Shown: positions 12,828 through 22,866 of the stretch, piece by piece
Numbering within the stretch: position 1 is the stretch's first letter
Layout: each line of letters begins with the position of its first letter
NCBI GenBank assembly: GCA_029782295.1
Contig: JAKOVB010000027.1
Coordinates: 434,001 to 498,000 of the forward strand
DNA: 64,000 nt
From: Pseudomonadota bacterium
Lineage (GTDB): Bacteria; Pseudomonadota; Gammaproteobacteria; Burkholderiales; Methylophilaceae
Reading direction: 5' to 3'
Made by a program: the position numbers and the translations under genes
Notes under the pieces: generated by a model
Databases searched by the model: none
Told to the model about the DNA's origin: nothing
What the model saw: only the letters and a program-made list of their open reading frames with translations

Positions 12828-13700
12828 TTATCGCAAATAACTGAGAACCAGCCCCAAAAAGATGACGGCACCCAGCCAGTTATTGTGCAGGAAGGCCTTG
12901 AAACAGGCCGCCCGGTCGCGTGTTCGAATCAGGTTGTAATGGTACAGTGCAATTCCGGCCGCCGCCAGCAACCCGATAAAATAAGGCCAGTGCAAATGCA
13001 CGATACGTCCCACCCATGCCATGAGTCCAAGCATCAGCGCGTAACAGACCATGATCGCGACCACGTCGTATTTTCCGAAGAACAGCGCTGAGGAGCGAAT
13101 GCCGATAGTGCGGTCATCCTCCCGGTCGACCATGGCATACTCGGTGTCGTAGGCGATCGCCCAGAAAACATTGGCCAGCAGCATTTTCCACGCCAGCGGC
13201 GGCACCACATTGTTATGTGCTGCAAATGCCATCGGAATACCGAATCCGAATGCAATCCCGAGATAAGCCTGGGGAATCGAGAAAAAACGCTTGGTGAACG
13301 GATAACTGGCTGCCAGCACCAGCGCTGCTATAGATAAAAGTATCGTGAGATTGTTCAGCAGGACCACCAGCCCAAAGGCCATCAGACTAAGCAACCCGAA
13401 CAGAATCAAGGCTTCACGCTCGCTAACCTCGCCTGCGGCAAGGGGGCGCAAACGCGTACGCTCGACATGCGGATCGAAATGACGGTCTGCGTAATCATTG
13501 ATGACGCAACCGGCAGAACGCATGAGCACCGTGCCGAGAATGAAAATCCAGACGATGAACCAGTTTGGCGCACCACGGCTGCAAATCCACAACGCCCACA
13601 ATGTCGGCCACAGCAGCAGCAGAATACCGATCGGCTTGTCCAGTCGCATCAGGCGCTCGTATGCGTCAAGACGCGAGGCCCACTCTTTCCATTCCTTCAT
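12828..13700 (-). CDS. ubiA: 4-hydroxybenzoate polyprenyltransferase
   Basis: 290 residues with about eight membrane helices. It prenylates 4-hydroxybenzoate in the inner membrane, the second committed step of ubiquinone synthesis. Both Asp-rich metal-diphosphate motifs are visible: [20 protein letters not shown] and DREDDRTIG. The start MKEWKEW overlaps the ubiC stop by four bases (ATGA), indicating translational coupling; a longer frame into ubiC is rejected. Confidence 0.97.
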   Translation of the reverse strand: MKEWKEWASRLDAYERLMRLDKPIGILLLLWPTLWALWICSRGAPNWFIVWIFILGTVLMRSAGCVINDYADRHFDPHVERTRLRPLAAGEVSEREALILFGLLSLMAFGLVVLLNNLTILLSIAALVLAASYPFTKRFFSIPQAYLGIAFGFGIPMAFAAHNNVVPPLAWKMLLANVFWAIAYDTEYAMVDREDDRTIGIRSSALFFGKYDVVAIMVCYALMLGLMAWVGRIVHLHWPYFIGLLAAAGIALYHYNLIRTRDRAACFKAFLHNNWLGAVIFLGLVLSYLR

Positions 13701-14245
13701 TGATCCAGCACTCCCGGCAAAAAGACTTCGGTCACCAGGATGGATGACCCCTCCAGCATGAACACTGAACGCCGCGCCCACAGGCATGCAGGCCTGCCCT
13801 GAAGCACGGCAGCCGCACGCTGATACAGCGCATGCCCCGGCAGCAGTTTGCGGAACATCAGCGGGGTTCGCATGACCCGCGCATTGGCGAACAACGCCTC
13901 CCCCAACGGTCGAGATCCCAGGCGCCCGAGATCATGCCAGGAACCACTCAGGCTGGATCGCGGCAGCACGCTATGGGCAAACACGACAGGACTGCCGTCG
14001 CAGTTGAGGCAGACTTCCCTTAGCAACGCCCGTTCACGCAATTGCAAGCCGAGCAATCTGGCTTCATCCGGCTGAGGACGCGCCCAGCGCTGGGTGATCC
14101 CGGTCACGGCAAACTGATCGCTCGACGCCCGCAGGCGCGCGGTCAGGGAACCCGCATCCACCAGCCAATGCAGATAGGCACCACTACCGGCCGGCCTCGG
14201 TAGCCACATGTCGCGGGTCGGGAAATGCTGGGCTCGGATTTTCAC
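13697..14245 (-). CDS. ubiC: chorismate--pyruvate lyase
   Basis: 182 residues. UbiC removes pyruvate from chorismate to give 4-hydroxybenzoate, the first step of ubiquinone synthesis and the substrate of the next gene, ubiA, with which it overlaps. The sequence is divergent, as usual for the family, but keeps the conserved blocks around WLRDGSL-like [34 protein letters not shown] and [15 protein letters not shown]. It lies 27 bases downstream of recG. Confidence 0.9.
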   Translation of the reverse strand: MKIRAQHFPTRDMWLPRPAGSGAYLHWLVDAGSLTARLRASSDQFAVTGITQRWARPQPDEARLLGLQLRERALLREVCLNCDGSPVVFAHSVLPRSSLSGSWHDLGRLGSRPLGEALFANARVMRTPLMFRKLLPGHALYQRAAAVLQGRPACLWARRSVFMLEGSSILVTEVFLPGVLDQ

Positions 14246-14272
14246 GCTGCTGATTATGCCACAGCCTCCGGT

Positions 14273-16312
14273 TTAGACCTTGACGTACTCCTGCGCACGC
14301 CCCATCCAGCGCGCCAGGTGCGCCTCAGCCAATCCGGGAGACTTGTGCAGCAGCCGATCGGCTACTTGTCGCGCAACCTCCAGCAAAGCTGCGTCACGTT
14401 CGAGATCAGCGATTTTAAGCAACGGAACCCCACTCTGGCGGACGCCCAGGAACTCACCCGGGCCACGCAATTGCAGGTCTGCTCGGGAAATCTCGAAACC
14501 ATCCGTGTTTTCATAGATGATTTTCAGTCGAGCTCGCGCCGTTTCCGATAGCGGCGTCTGGTAGAGCAGGATGCACGCGCTTTGCGCCGCCCCACGGCCG
14601 ACACGTCCACGCAATTGATGCAGTTGTGACAATCCCATGCGTTCTGCATGCTCGATCACCATCAGGCTGGCATTGGGGACATCCACCCCGACTTCGATCA
14701 CTGTCGTGGCCACCAGCAGTTGTATTTCGTTGACACCAAAAGCCTGCATCACCGCCTGCTTCTCCACTGGCTTCATGCGCCCATGGACCAGCCCCACCCT
14801 GAGTTCGGGGAGGGAAGCGGTGAGCAGTTCATAGGTTTCCATTGCCGTCTTCAGCTGTAGCGCCTCCGACTCCTCGATCAACGGGCACACCCAGTAGGCC
14901 TGCCTTCCCTGATGGCAGGCCTCTCGTACGCGAGTAAGCACTTCCTCTCGCCTGGAATCTGCGACCAGCCTGGTGGCGACAGGCGTTCGCCCCGGAGGCA
15001 ATTGATCGATCACCGACACGTCGAGATCGGCGTAGTAACTCATGGCGAGCGTACGCGGGATCGGGGTCGCACTCATCATCAACTGGTGTGGCTGTTCGCC
15101 TTTCTTACGCAAGGCAAGACGCTGGTGCACACCGAACCGGTGCTGCTCGTCAATGACGGCCAACCCCAGGCGGGAAAACTGCACTTGCTCCTGAAACAGG
15201 GCATGCGTGCCCACCACGACCTGAGCCTCACCGCTGGCCACGAGATCCAGGGCTGCCTGACGCACCGACTTCGATTGCGTCCCGGTCAACCAGGCCACAC
15301 GGATGCCGAGAGGAGACAACCAGTCATGCATCTTGCGGAAATGTTGTTCGGCCAGAATTTCGGTGGGCGCCATGACGGCTGCCTGCCAGCCATTCTCGAC
15401 CGCCTGCAACGCGGCCAACGCGGAAACGATCGTTTTGCCGCTCCCGACGTCGCCTTGCAGCAGACGCTGCATGGGATGCGGCTGGGCCAGGTCCTGTGCG
15501 ATTTCGCCCCAGACTTTCAGCTGGGCATCCGTCAGGCTGAAGGGCAGGGATTGCAGCAACGCGGATGTCAGATGCTTGAGCTGTTTGAGGCGAGGGGCAC
15601 CCTGTGCGCGACGACGGGCATGGTGTAACCGCATCGACAGCTGCTGGGCGAGCAGTTCATCGAAAGCCAGACGCTTAAACACCGGATGGCAACGTTGTTC
15701 CAGCGCCCTCAGGTCGACTGCCGGGGGAGGGTTGTGAAGCAGATGCAGGCTCTCGGCAAACGTTGGCAACTCGAGGCTGGCGTAGACCTCCGCAGGCAGG
15801 GTCTCGCTGAGGTCGCCATGCGCCAGCGCCCAGCGCACCAGCTTGCGAATGGAAGGCTGTGACAGTCCGGCTGTCGTTGGATAAATGGGCGTAAGCGCTT
15901 CACTCAGGGGTACATCGTCGCGGGCTGCCCGACACTGAGGATGCACCATCTCCATCCCGAAGAATCCGGAGCGGGGCTCACCGAAGGCCCGGATACGCAT
16001 ACCGGGTTTGAGCGCTGCCACCTGGCTGGGGTAGAAATGCAGGAATCGAAGGTGCAACAGTCCGCCGTCATCACCCTGCAACTGGCAGATCAGCGCTTTC
16101 CTTGGGCGGTGCTGCGTCTCGGCGTGGATGATTTCGCCCTGGACTTGGGCCTGCTCGCCGATGCGCAATGCTCGGACAGGCGTCAGATGGGTTTCGTCGA
16201 CATAGCGCAACGGCAGGTGCAGCAGAACGTCGTCGAGGGTCTGCAGGCCCAGCCTGCTGAGCCGGGCCTGCATGGGTTTGGTGACACCCTTGATCGTGGA
16301 CAGTTCGGTCAC
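14273..16312 (-). CDS. recG: ATP-dependent DNA helicase RecG
   Basis: 679 residues, typical length. RecG rewinds and reverses stalled replication forks and branch-migrates Holliday junctions. Visible are the N-terminal wedge (OB-fold) region, Walker A GDVGSGKT, the helicase box VIDEQHRFGVHQR, and the C-terminal motifs QLRGRVGRG and ISRADLQLRGPGEFLG. It is downstream of ridA by 21 bases and upstream of ubiC on the same strand. Confidence 0.97.
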   Translation of the reverse strand: MTELSTIKGVTKPMQARLSRLGLQTLDDVLLHLPLRYVDETHLTPVRALRIGEQAQVQGEIIHAETQHRPRKALICQLQGDDGGLLHLRFLHFYPSQVAALKPGMRIRAFGEPRSGFFGMEMVHPQCRAARDDVPLSEALTPIYPTTAGLSQPSIRKLVRWALAHGDLSETLPAEVYASLELPTFAESLHLLHNPPPAVDLRALEQRCHPVFKRLAFDELLAQQLSMRLHHARRRAQGAPRLKQLKHLTSALLQSLPFSLTDAQLKVWGEIAQDLAQPHPMQRLLQGDVGSGKTIVSALAALQAVENGWQAAVMAPTEILAEQHFRKMHDWLSPLGIRVAWLTGTQSKSVRQAALDLVASGEAQVVVGTHALFQEQVQFSRLGLAVIDEQHRFGVHQRLALRKKGEQPHQLMMSATPIPRTLAMSYYADLDVSVIDQLPPGRTPVATRLVADSRREEVLTRVREACHQGRQAYWVCPLIEESEALQLKTAMETYELLTASLPELRVGLVHGRMKPVEKQAVMQAFGVNEIQLLVATTVIEVGVDVPNASLMVIEHAERMGLSQLHQLRGRVGRGAAQSACILLYQTPLSETARARLKIIYENTDGFEISRADLQLRGPGEFLGVRQSGVPLLKIADLERDAALLEVARQVADRLLHKSPGLAEAHLARWMGRAQEYVKV

Positions 16313-16333
16313 GATGGCCGGGCTATCGGGAAC

Positions 16334-16717
16334 TTAGCTGCCGACCACCAGCACGCCGTCGGCCTCCACCAGCGCACCGCGCGGCAGGGAAGCGACGCCA
16401 ACCGCGGCGCGGGCCGGGTAAGGTTCCTTGAAATATTCGGCCATGATGGTGTTCACCAGGGCGAAGTGTCCCAGATCGGTCAGGAAAATGTTGAGCTTGA
16501 CGATATCCGCCAATGAACCACCGGACGCCGCAGCCACCGCTGACAGGTTATCGAATACGCGACGTACCTGGGCTTCGATTCCTTCCACAAGCTGCATGCT
16601 TGCCGGATCCAGGCCGATCTGCCCGGAAAGGTAAACTGTGTCGCCCACCTTTACCGCCTGGGAATAGGTACCGATCGCCTTGGGTGCGCCTTCGGTGGAA
16701 ATGATTTGTCTTGCCAT
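16334..16717 (-). CDS. ridA: RidA-family enamine/imine deaminase
   Basis: 127 residues, the normal size for a RidA (YjgF/YER057c) subunit; these form trimers and hydrolyse reactive 2-aminoacrylate-type enamines. Hallmarks are [21 protein letters not shown] near the start and the C-terminal [18 protein letters not shown] containing the Arg that binds the substrate carboxylate. It lies 15 bases after spoT, suggesting co-transcription. Confidence 0.93.
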   Translation of the reverse strand: MARQIISTEGAPKAIGTYSQAVKVGDTVYLSGQIGLDPASMQLVEGIEAQVRRVFDNLSAVAAASGGSLADIVKLNIFLTDLGHFALVNTIMAEYFKEPYPARAAVGVASLPRGALVEADGVLVVGS

Positions 16718-16732
16718 GTGTCGTCCTCAGAT

Positions 16733-18928
16733 TTATTGCGATTTGTTTTCGGTAGCCAGCCCCTTGACGCGGCTGATGCGAACCACTTCCTGAATCTTGC
16801 GCAGGCTGCGCATCAACCGTGCAAGATGTTCCCGGTCCTCGATCTGAACCGTGAAATGCATATTGGTATAGGCGCTGTTATCGCCTTCTTCCATGCTGAC
16901 GTTATCGATGTTGGAGCCAGCTTCGGCGATGCCGGTCGCCACCTTGGCGAGCACACCGGGTTGGTTGGCCACGGCCAGTTTGAGGTTGACCGTGAACAGA
17001 CGCTTGGTGTCCGGATCCCATTCCACATCCAGCCATTTGTCCGGGTCCATGCGGAACTTGCGGATGGCCGGGCAATCATGGGTATGGATGACCAGCCCCT
17101 TGCCCTTGTTGATGAAGCCCAGGATCGGGTCTCCAGGAATAGGTCGACAGCATTTGGCGAATTGCACGGCCATCCCCTCCGAACCGCGGATCGTGATCGC
17201 GCCCAACTTACCCTGTCGCTGCTCCCCGGAAGGTTCTGCCATCGCCAGCAACTGGCGGGCAACCATGATGTTGAGGCGCTTGCCGAGCCCGATGTCCGTC
17301 AGAATTTCCTCGCGCGTCTTGACTCCATAGTCGCGCAACAGCTTTTCCCAACGCGCTTCGTCGATCAGCGATGGATCGGCATGCAGGGCACGCAGGGCCT
17401 GGTTGAGCAGGCGTTCGCCCAGCACTGCCGACTCCTCGGATTTCATGGTCTTGAGGAAGTGACGGATGTGCGCCCGCGCCTTGCCGGTCGCGACATAGTT
17501 CAGCCATGACGGATTTGGCTTGGAATGGGCGGCAGTGATAATTTCCACGTGGTCGCCATTCCGCAGCTCAGTCCGCAGAGGCGCCAGCTCCTGATTGATC
17601 TTGACCGCCACGCAACGGTTGCCGACATCGGTGTGCACGGCATAAGCGAAATCGACGGCCGTTGCACCGCGCGGCAGGGCCATGATCTTGCCCTTGGGGG
17701 TAAACACGTACACCTCGTCCGGGAACAGGTCGACCTTGAAGTGCTCCAGAAACTCTACTGAATCGGCACTTTCGGACTGGATTTCCAGCAATCGCTGCAG
17801 CCACTGGTGGGTTCGCTGCTGCAGTGCGGAAAGGTCCGCGTCACTCGACTTGTAGAGCCAGTGCGCCGCCACGCCGGCCTCGGCGATGTTGTGCATCTCG
17901 CGGCTGCGGATCTGGACTTCGATCGGCGTGCCGAAGGGGCCGAACAGGGTCGTGTGCAGGGACTGGTAGCCATTGGCCTTGGGAATGGCGATGTAATCCT
18001 TGAACTTGCCCGGAATCGGCTTGTACAGCCCGTGCAGCGCACCGAGCGCGAGGTAGCAGGTGGGGGTGTCCTTCACGATCACCCGGAAACCGTAGATATC
18101 GAAGACCTGCGAAAACGTCCCTGTCTTCTCCGCCATCTTGGTATAGATGCTGAACAGATGCTTCTCGCGACCGGTCACTTCCGCATCGATCTGCATTTCC
18201 GCCAGACGATGCTTGATGGCATCCAGCACCTTGCCCACCACCTCCTTGCGGTTGCCGCGGGCCGCCTTGATCGCCTTGCTCAGTACGGCGTAGCGACGCG
18301 GATGGATGTTCTTGAAACTGAGGTCTTCGAGTTCCTGGTAGATGGCATTGAGCCCAAGCCGGTTGGCGATCGGGGCATAGATTTCCAGCGTTTCCTTGCC
18401 GATACGGCGACGCTTTTCGGGCGCCATGACATCCAGGGTGCGCATGTTGTGCAGGCGGTCGGCCAGCTTGACCAGAATCACGCGTACGTCCTGAGACATC
18501 GCCAGCAACATCTTGCGAAAATTTTCCGCCTGCGCGTGGGCTGCGGTCTGGAACTCGATCTTGTCCAGCTTGGAAACGCCATCGACCAGTTCGGCCACGG
18601 TCTTGCCGAACTTCTCTGCCAGTTCATGCTTGCTGACTTCCGTGTCTTCCATCACGTCGTGCAGCAAAGCCGCCATCAGGCTGGGCGGGTCTAGGTGAAG
18701 TTCGGCCAGGATGCAGGCCACGGTCACCGGATGCGAGATATAAGGCTCGCCGCTCTTGCGCATCTGCCCGGCGTGGGCGGCATCGCTGAAGCGATAAGCC
18801 GCCATCACCTGCTCAATGTCTTCCGGCTTGAGGTATTCCTTGAGGCGCAGCCTCAGCTGCGAGTCCTCGCTGTCAGCTGGCAGCAAGGGAGAGGCGGGCG
18901 GGTTGTGGTTTGCGGGTTTTCCGCCCAT
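16733..18928 (-). CDS. spoT: bifunctional (p)ppGpp synthetase/hydrolase
   Basis: 731 residues with the full Rel/Spo layout: N-terminal HD hydrolase (LHDVMEDT, LADRLHNMRTL), synthetase (FRVIVKD, IPKANGYQSLHTT), TGS domain, conserved helical and zinc-finger region, and C-terminal ACT domain. It controls the stringent alarmone. The ATG at 18928 leaves 19 bases to rpoZ; a codon further upstream would overlap rpoZ and is less likely. Operon context gmk-rpoZ-spoT is standard in proteobacteria. With no separate relA in view it could be the sole long RSH enzyme or one of two. Confidence 0.95.
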   Translation of the reverse strand: MGGKPANHNPPASPLLPADSEDSQLRLRLKEYLKPEDIEQVMAAYRFSDAAHAGQMRKSGEPYISHPVTVACILAELHLDPPSLMAALLHDVMEDTEVSKHELAEKFGKTVAELVDGVSKLDKIEFQTAAHAQAENFRKMLLAMSQDVRVILVKLADRLHNMRTLDVMAPEKRRRIGKETLEIYAPIANRLGLNAIYQELEDLSFKNIHPRRYAVLSKAIKAARGNRKEVVGKVLDAIKHRLAEMQIDAEVTGREKHLFSIYTKMAEKTGTFSQVFDIYGFRVIVKDTPTCYLALGALHGLYKPIPGKFKDYIAIPKANGYQSLHTTLFGPFGTPIEVQIRSREMHNIAEAGVAAHWLYKSSDADLSALQQRTHQWLQRLLEIQSESADSVEFLEHFKVDLFPDEVYVFTPKGKIMALPRGATAVDFAYAVHTDVGNRCVAVKINQELAPLRTELRNGDHVEIITAAHSKPNPSWLNYVATGKARAHIRHFLKTMKSEESAVLGERLLNQALRALHADPSLIDEARWEKLLRDYGVKTREEILTDIGLGKRLNIMVARQLLAMAEPSGEQRQGKLGAITIRGSEGMAVQFAKCCRPIPGDPILGFINKGKGLVIHTHDCPAIRKFRMDPDKWLDVEWDPDTKRLFTVNLKLAVANQPGVLAKVATGIAEAGSNIDNVSMEEGDNSAYTNMHFTVQIEDREHLARLMRSLRKIQEVVRISRVKGLATENKSQ

Positions 18929-18947
18929 GTCGGACCTATGAAATGCG

Positions 18948-19157
18948 TTATGCCTGGCCGCGGTTAAGGATTTCCAGACCAACCTTGCCAGCGGCGATTT
19001 CTCGCAGCGCCACCACGGTTGGCTTGTCCTTCTGGGTGCCGCTTACCAGGGGTTCGGAGCCGTTAGCAACCTGGCGGGCGCGATAGGCAGCAGCCAGTGT
19101 CAATTGGAAACGGTTGGGGATTTTTTCCAGACAATCGTCAACGGTAATACGTGCCAT
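18948..19157 (-). CDS. rpoZ: RNA polymerase omega subunit
   Basis: 69 residues. [19 protein letters not shown] and the AAYRARQ segment are diagnostic of omega, which helps assemble the beta-prime subunit and contributes to ppGpp binding. It lies 12 bases after gmk and directly before spoT, so the regulator and one of its targets are co-transcribed. Confidence 0.97.
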   Translation of the reverse strand: MARITVDDCLEKIPNRFQLTLAAAYRARQVANGSEPLVSGTQKDKPTVVALREIAAGKVGLEILNRGQA

Positions 19158-19169
19158 GTGGGAATTCCT

Positions 19170-19811
<642 letters not shown>

Positions 19812-19851
19812 TTAATTTTCGCCGAATTCCGGCGGCAACGAAAGGGGCGTT

Positions 19852-20595
19852 TCAGAACGGGATGAACAAGGCCGTCGCCAGGTTCTGGGCGACACGGGAG
19901 ATCATGCGCTGGGACTTTTCAGCCAGGGTGATCGCATACAAATCCAGCCTGCCGACAATCTTGCCGAATTCGCGTTCGAAGCTCAGGTTACGCTCGCGCT
20001 CGTTGAGTTCGTTGGTCAGCAGATAAAGCTGCCCCTGTTCATCCCGGGCATTGGACAGTTTCCAGACCGCGATCTCGACGTTACGGGCAGCGTTATAGAC
20101 GCTTTGCGGGTCAACACTGTCCGTCATGTAAAACTCTTTCTTCCCGCCATGCGCACGCACCAGCATGGTCTGCAGCCCTACGATCAGCGGGAGTACCCGG
20201 TCACCCTGATAGTCTGGCGAGAAGGCCAGATAGAGCGCCTCTGTGCCCTGCACCTCATTGATTTTCTTGAATTTCCAGCCATGATCACCCTCGAACACCC
20301 AATCCACCATGACTTCCGCCGTATCCGAGGTGCTTTTGTGCAACTCGCGCGGGTTGCGCTTGTATAGCTTCAGCATCAGCAGCCTGAGGCTCTGGGTGTT
20401 TTCGCGCATTTGCACATCCGCCATCCGGTCAAGATCGGATTTGCCGAGCTGCGCAATCGAATTGCTGTCCTGATGCGACGGCACGATCCTGCCGTTGAGC
20501 GGCTTCTCACCTGTTGTGGCACAAGCAGACAGTGCCATCAGCAGCAATACCGGCCACCAGCATCGGGAAGGTTGGGAAAGGGGGGGGCGGGCCAT
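19852..20595 (-). CDS. uncharacterised lipoprotein
   Basis: 247 residues with a lipoprotein signal: basic start, hydrophobic core and lipobox LSAC at about residues 22-25. Ala rather than Asp follows the cysteine, so sorting to the outer membrane is plausible. The mature part is mixed alpha/beta with no named domain I recognise (LGKSDLDRMADVQMRENTQSL; YLLTNELNERERNLSFEREFGKIVGRLDLYA). It ends 67 bases before gmk on the same strand. It may belong to the host neighbourhood rather than to the glucan-linked genes upstream. Confidence 0.8.
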   Translation of the reverse strand: MARPPLSQPSRCWWPVLLLMALSACATTGEKPLNGRIVPSHQDSNSIAQLGKSDLDRMADVQMRENTQSLRLLMLKLYKRNPRELHKSTSDTAEVMVDWVFEGDHGWKFKKINEVQGTEALYLAFSPDYQGDRVLPLIVGLQTMLVRAHGGKKEFYMTDSVDPQSVYNAARNVEIAVWKLSNARDEQGQLYLLTNELNERERNLSFEREFGKIVGRLDLYAITLAEKSQRMISRVAQNLATALFIPF

Positions 20596-20728
20596 GGTGG
20601 ATGAACTCTAGAAAGGCGATCTGCTCATGGTTGGGCGAACACGGCAGGCTTGCCCAAAACGACTATTAAAGCGATTGATAACCTTCATTCTTAGACCTGG
20701 GAACGCAGAATATTGTCAGTATCAGACT

Positions 20729-21199
20729 CTAGGCTATTCTGAGTTGCGCGAGTGAAGCATGCATGTCTCGCTTGCTGATATCCGGAACAATGCTGAGTTC
20801 CAGGATATTGATTTCGTCCAGATCTACCCAATGATCTTCAATTTCCGCATTTGCCCCGTCAGGGCTGAAGTTCCACTGCTGCCGCACGATTTCACGGAAT
20901 GACTGGCCGTGATCCGCAGAGCAGCGGAGGACATACTCTTGCGTTCGTACGTGCTGCGACTCCATGAAGCCCAGCTTGATCCGTTGAATGCGTTGCGGAT
21001 TGTCGAACATGAGCCTGATTACCTGGTTTCCCGGCCCTGCTGCGCGCCAGCCATGACCATTTTCAGCCAGGGCTGCCTCGATGGGGAAGGCAGCATCCTC
21101 GGAAGTGATCTCCACTTCGACCAAATCGGCCAGGTTCAACCATACTGGTTCGCCGATCCGCCGGGTGCTGGAATTTTGCCCAATGATCTTTTTTCGCAT
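20729..21199 (-). CDS. small discoidin-like (F5/8 type C fold) protein
   Basis: 156 residues, no signal peptide or membrane segment. The centre and end (GNQVIRLMFDNPQRIQRIKL, EYVLRCSADHGQSF, then DMHASLAQLRI at the C-terminus) follow the strand pattern of coagulation-factor 5/8 type C (discoidin) domains, which usually bind carbohydrates or lipids. I infer a binding protein; no catalytic motif is seen. It is divergent from the CBM21-EEP gene with a 134-base shared control region, so the two could be co-regulated. The function is unknown. Confidence 0.65.
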   Translation of the reverse strand: MRKKIIGQNSSTRRIGEPVWLNLADLVEVEITSEDAAFPIEAALAENGHGWRAAGPGNQVIRLMFDNPQRIQRIKLGFMESQHVRTQEYVLRCSADHGQSFREIVRQQWNFSPDGANAEIEDHWVDLDEINILELSIVPDISKRDMHASLAQLRIA

Positions 21200-21253
21200 G
21201 GTCCGCTCAATCCGGTGAAATTGAAGACCGATTCATCTTACACGGCCTGTGCG

Positions 21254-21283
21254 ATTCATGTAGAGTTTTAGGACGTCATGAAT
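21254..21283. promoter_or_regulatory. inverted repeat in divergent control region
   Basis: ATTCATG (21254-21260) and CATGAAT (21277-21283) form a perfect 7-base inverted repeat around 16 bases, between the divergent discoidin-like and CBM21-EEP genes. It could be an operator; no -35/-10 pair is convincing. Confidence 0.3.
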
Positions 21284-21320
21284 GCAAGAAGCATTAAGTG
21301 GCGCGCCAATCTCAATGCAT

Positions 21321-21337
21321 CAGGGTCAAGTGAATGA
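21321..21337 (+). repeat. first copy of a duplicated translation-start sequence
   Basis: CAGGGTCAAGTGAATGA spans the start codon of the CBM21-EEP gene. A copy with one mismatch lies before the PLD-like gene at 22841-22857. Confidence 0.7.
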
Positions 21338-22830
21338 AAGAAATACAACTTCTTTACGTCATCAATGAAGTCTCCAATAAAAAGAGACAGACCAGGCAAG
21401 AAGTTTCATTTTTGATGCTTGTTGAAAATCTCTCCTGCACGAAAAATATCGATGTTGTCTGGGCCGGGGAAGATGGGCAGTGGCACACCCTGCCAGCCAG
21501 GTTTCATGCTGCCACCGGGGAAAATAAGGAATACTGGAAGGCGCACGCCTCATTCATCCTGTCGCCCAAGCACGACCCTCTGCCGGGAAATATCACTTTT
21601 GCATTGCGTTACCAGACGGGCGGGGATGAATTCTGGGATAACAATCACAATCTGAACTACCTCAGCCTGGCTAATTCAGGCATCCAGGTAACGGGTGAAC
21701 ATCCGATACAGAACATCGACTTCAACGATGTGCTTGAAAGCGACCGGAAATTAATTCCGATCACCGTCGTTACCAGTCATTTGCCCCGGGCGCGGAAAGT
21801 CAAAATCCATTGGACCGTGGACAACTGGGCGCATGTGCATATCGCACGTTGCTATCAGAAGAAAAGCCGGGCGTTGAATCGTGATGGGCATCCGGTACAG
21901 GATGGCGTTCAGGTCTGGAAGGGGTTGCTGAATATCGGAAATGCCTTCGAACTTCAATATAGCATCTGCTGCGAATCGGAAAATGATGTCGTCTGGGACA
22001 ACAATTTTGGCAGGAATTATTCGGTACGGCGCAAACCTCTCAAGGTGATGATTCTCAACCTGCATTGCTATCAGGAGGAGAATCAGGATGAAAAACTCAC
22101 CCTGATTGCCAAGGCCATCGATGATCAGGGGGTGGATATCGTCTGCCTGCAGGAGGTGGCAGAACCCTGGAACGGTGGCATGGGAATGTTTGAAACGAAC
22201 ACGGCGAAAATCATCAATGACCGCCTGCCGGCCCCATTCCATCTCCACACCGATTGGTCGCATCTCGGATTCGACAAGTATCGGGAGGGTGTCGCCATAC
22301 TCAGCCGGTACCCCTTCATCATGCGGGATTCGCGCTACGTATCGGAGAGCAGGGACCCCTACAACATCCACGCCAGAAAAGTCGTGATGGCCCAGATTGC
22401 GGTGCCCTCCATGGGGCCAATCAACATCTTTTCATCGCATCTCAGCTGGTGGGAGGATGGCTTTCAGGAACAGTTCGAGAATCTGGTGACATGGGCAGAA
22501 AGCAAGCGCACCATCAATACCAAGGGCACGATGCTGTGTGGGGATTTCAACATTAAAGCAGGCTCAAAAGGGTATGAGCTGGTCGTAGATTCGCAGGCAT
22601 ATGAAGACCAGTTTCTGGCAGCCAACTCGCCAGCGGTATACAAGCGGATCTTCAAAGAGAAGCGACCGCTTTGGCAACGCGACCTGAATGATGATCACCG
22701 TATCGATTACATTTTCATGCACAAATCCAGCTCGCTCAGGGTCACTTCCGGAAGGGAATTGTTTACCGAGCAAGACTACGGCAGGGTTTCGGATCACAGC
22801 GGTTACTTGATGACTTTTGAACCGATTTAA
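21334..22830 (+). CDS. tandem CBM21 domains fused to an endonuclease/exonuclease/phosphatase (EEP) domain
   Basis: 498 residues, no signal peptide. Two CBM21 glycogen/starch-binding domains are recognised by their signature ends, GGDEFWDNNHNLNY (97-110) and NDVVWDNNFGRNY (217-229). An EEP hydrolase domain follows (about 236-498) with every catalytic motif intact: NLH (242-244), LQEV with E274, SSHL with H369, GDFN (403-406), RIDYIF (456-461) and SDH (486-488). EEP enzymes are Mg-dependent phosphodiesterases or phosphomonoesterases acting on nucleic acids, phospholipids or inositol phosphates; the true substrate is open. I infer a phosphoesterase targeted to cytoplasmic glycogen. It precedes the PLD-like gene by 36 bases, probably in one operon, and glgX is nearby. 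CBM21 is mainly a eukaryotic family. Confidence 0.85.
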   Translation: MKEIQLLYVINEVSNKKRQTRQEVSFLMLVENLSCTKNIDVVWAGEDGQWHTLPARFHAATGENKEYWKAHASFILSPKHDPLPGNITFALRYQTGGDEFWDNNHNLNYLSLANSGIQVTGEHPIQNIDFNDVLESDRKLIPITVVTSHLPRARKVKIHWTVDNWAHVHIARCYQKKSRALNRDGHPVQDGVQVWKGLLNIGNAFELQYSICCESENDVVWDNNFGRNYSVRRKPLKVMILNLHCYQEENQDEKLTLIAKAIDDQGVDIVCLQEVAEPWNGGMGMFETNTAKIINDRLPAPFHLHTDWSHLGFDKYREGVAILSRYPFIMRDSRYVSESRDPYNIHARKVVMAQIAVPSMGPINIFSSHLSWWEDGFQEQFENLVTWAESKRTINTKGTMLCGDFNIKAGSKGYELVVDSQAYEDQFLAANSPAVYKRIFKEKRPLWQRDLNDDHRIDYIFMHKSSSLRVTSGRELFTEQDYGRVSDHSGYLMTFEPI

Positions 22831-22840
22831 GCCAATTTGG

Positions 22841-22857
22841 CAGGGTTAAGTGAATGA
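22841..22857 (+). repeat. second copy of the duplicated translation-start sequence
   Basis: CAGGGTTAAGTGAATGA, 16 of 17 bases identical to the copy at 21321-21337. Its ATG (22854) is out of frame with the PLD-like gene, whose start is 13 bases further on after GAGGTGGCGAA. Confidence 0.7.
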
Positions 22858-22866
22858 GGTGGCGAA

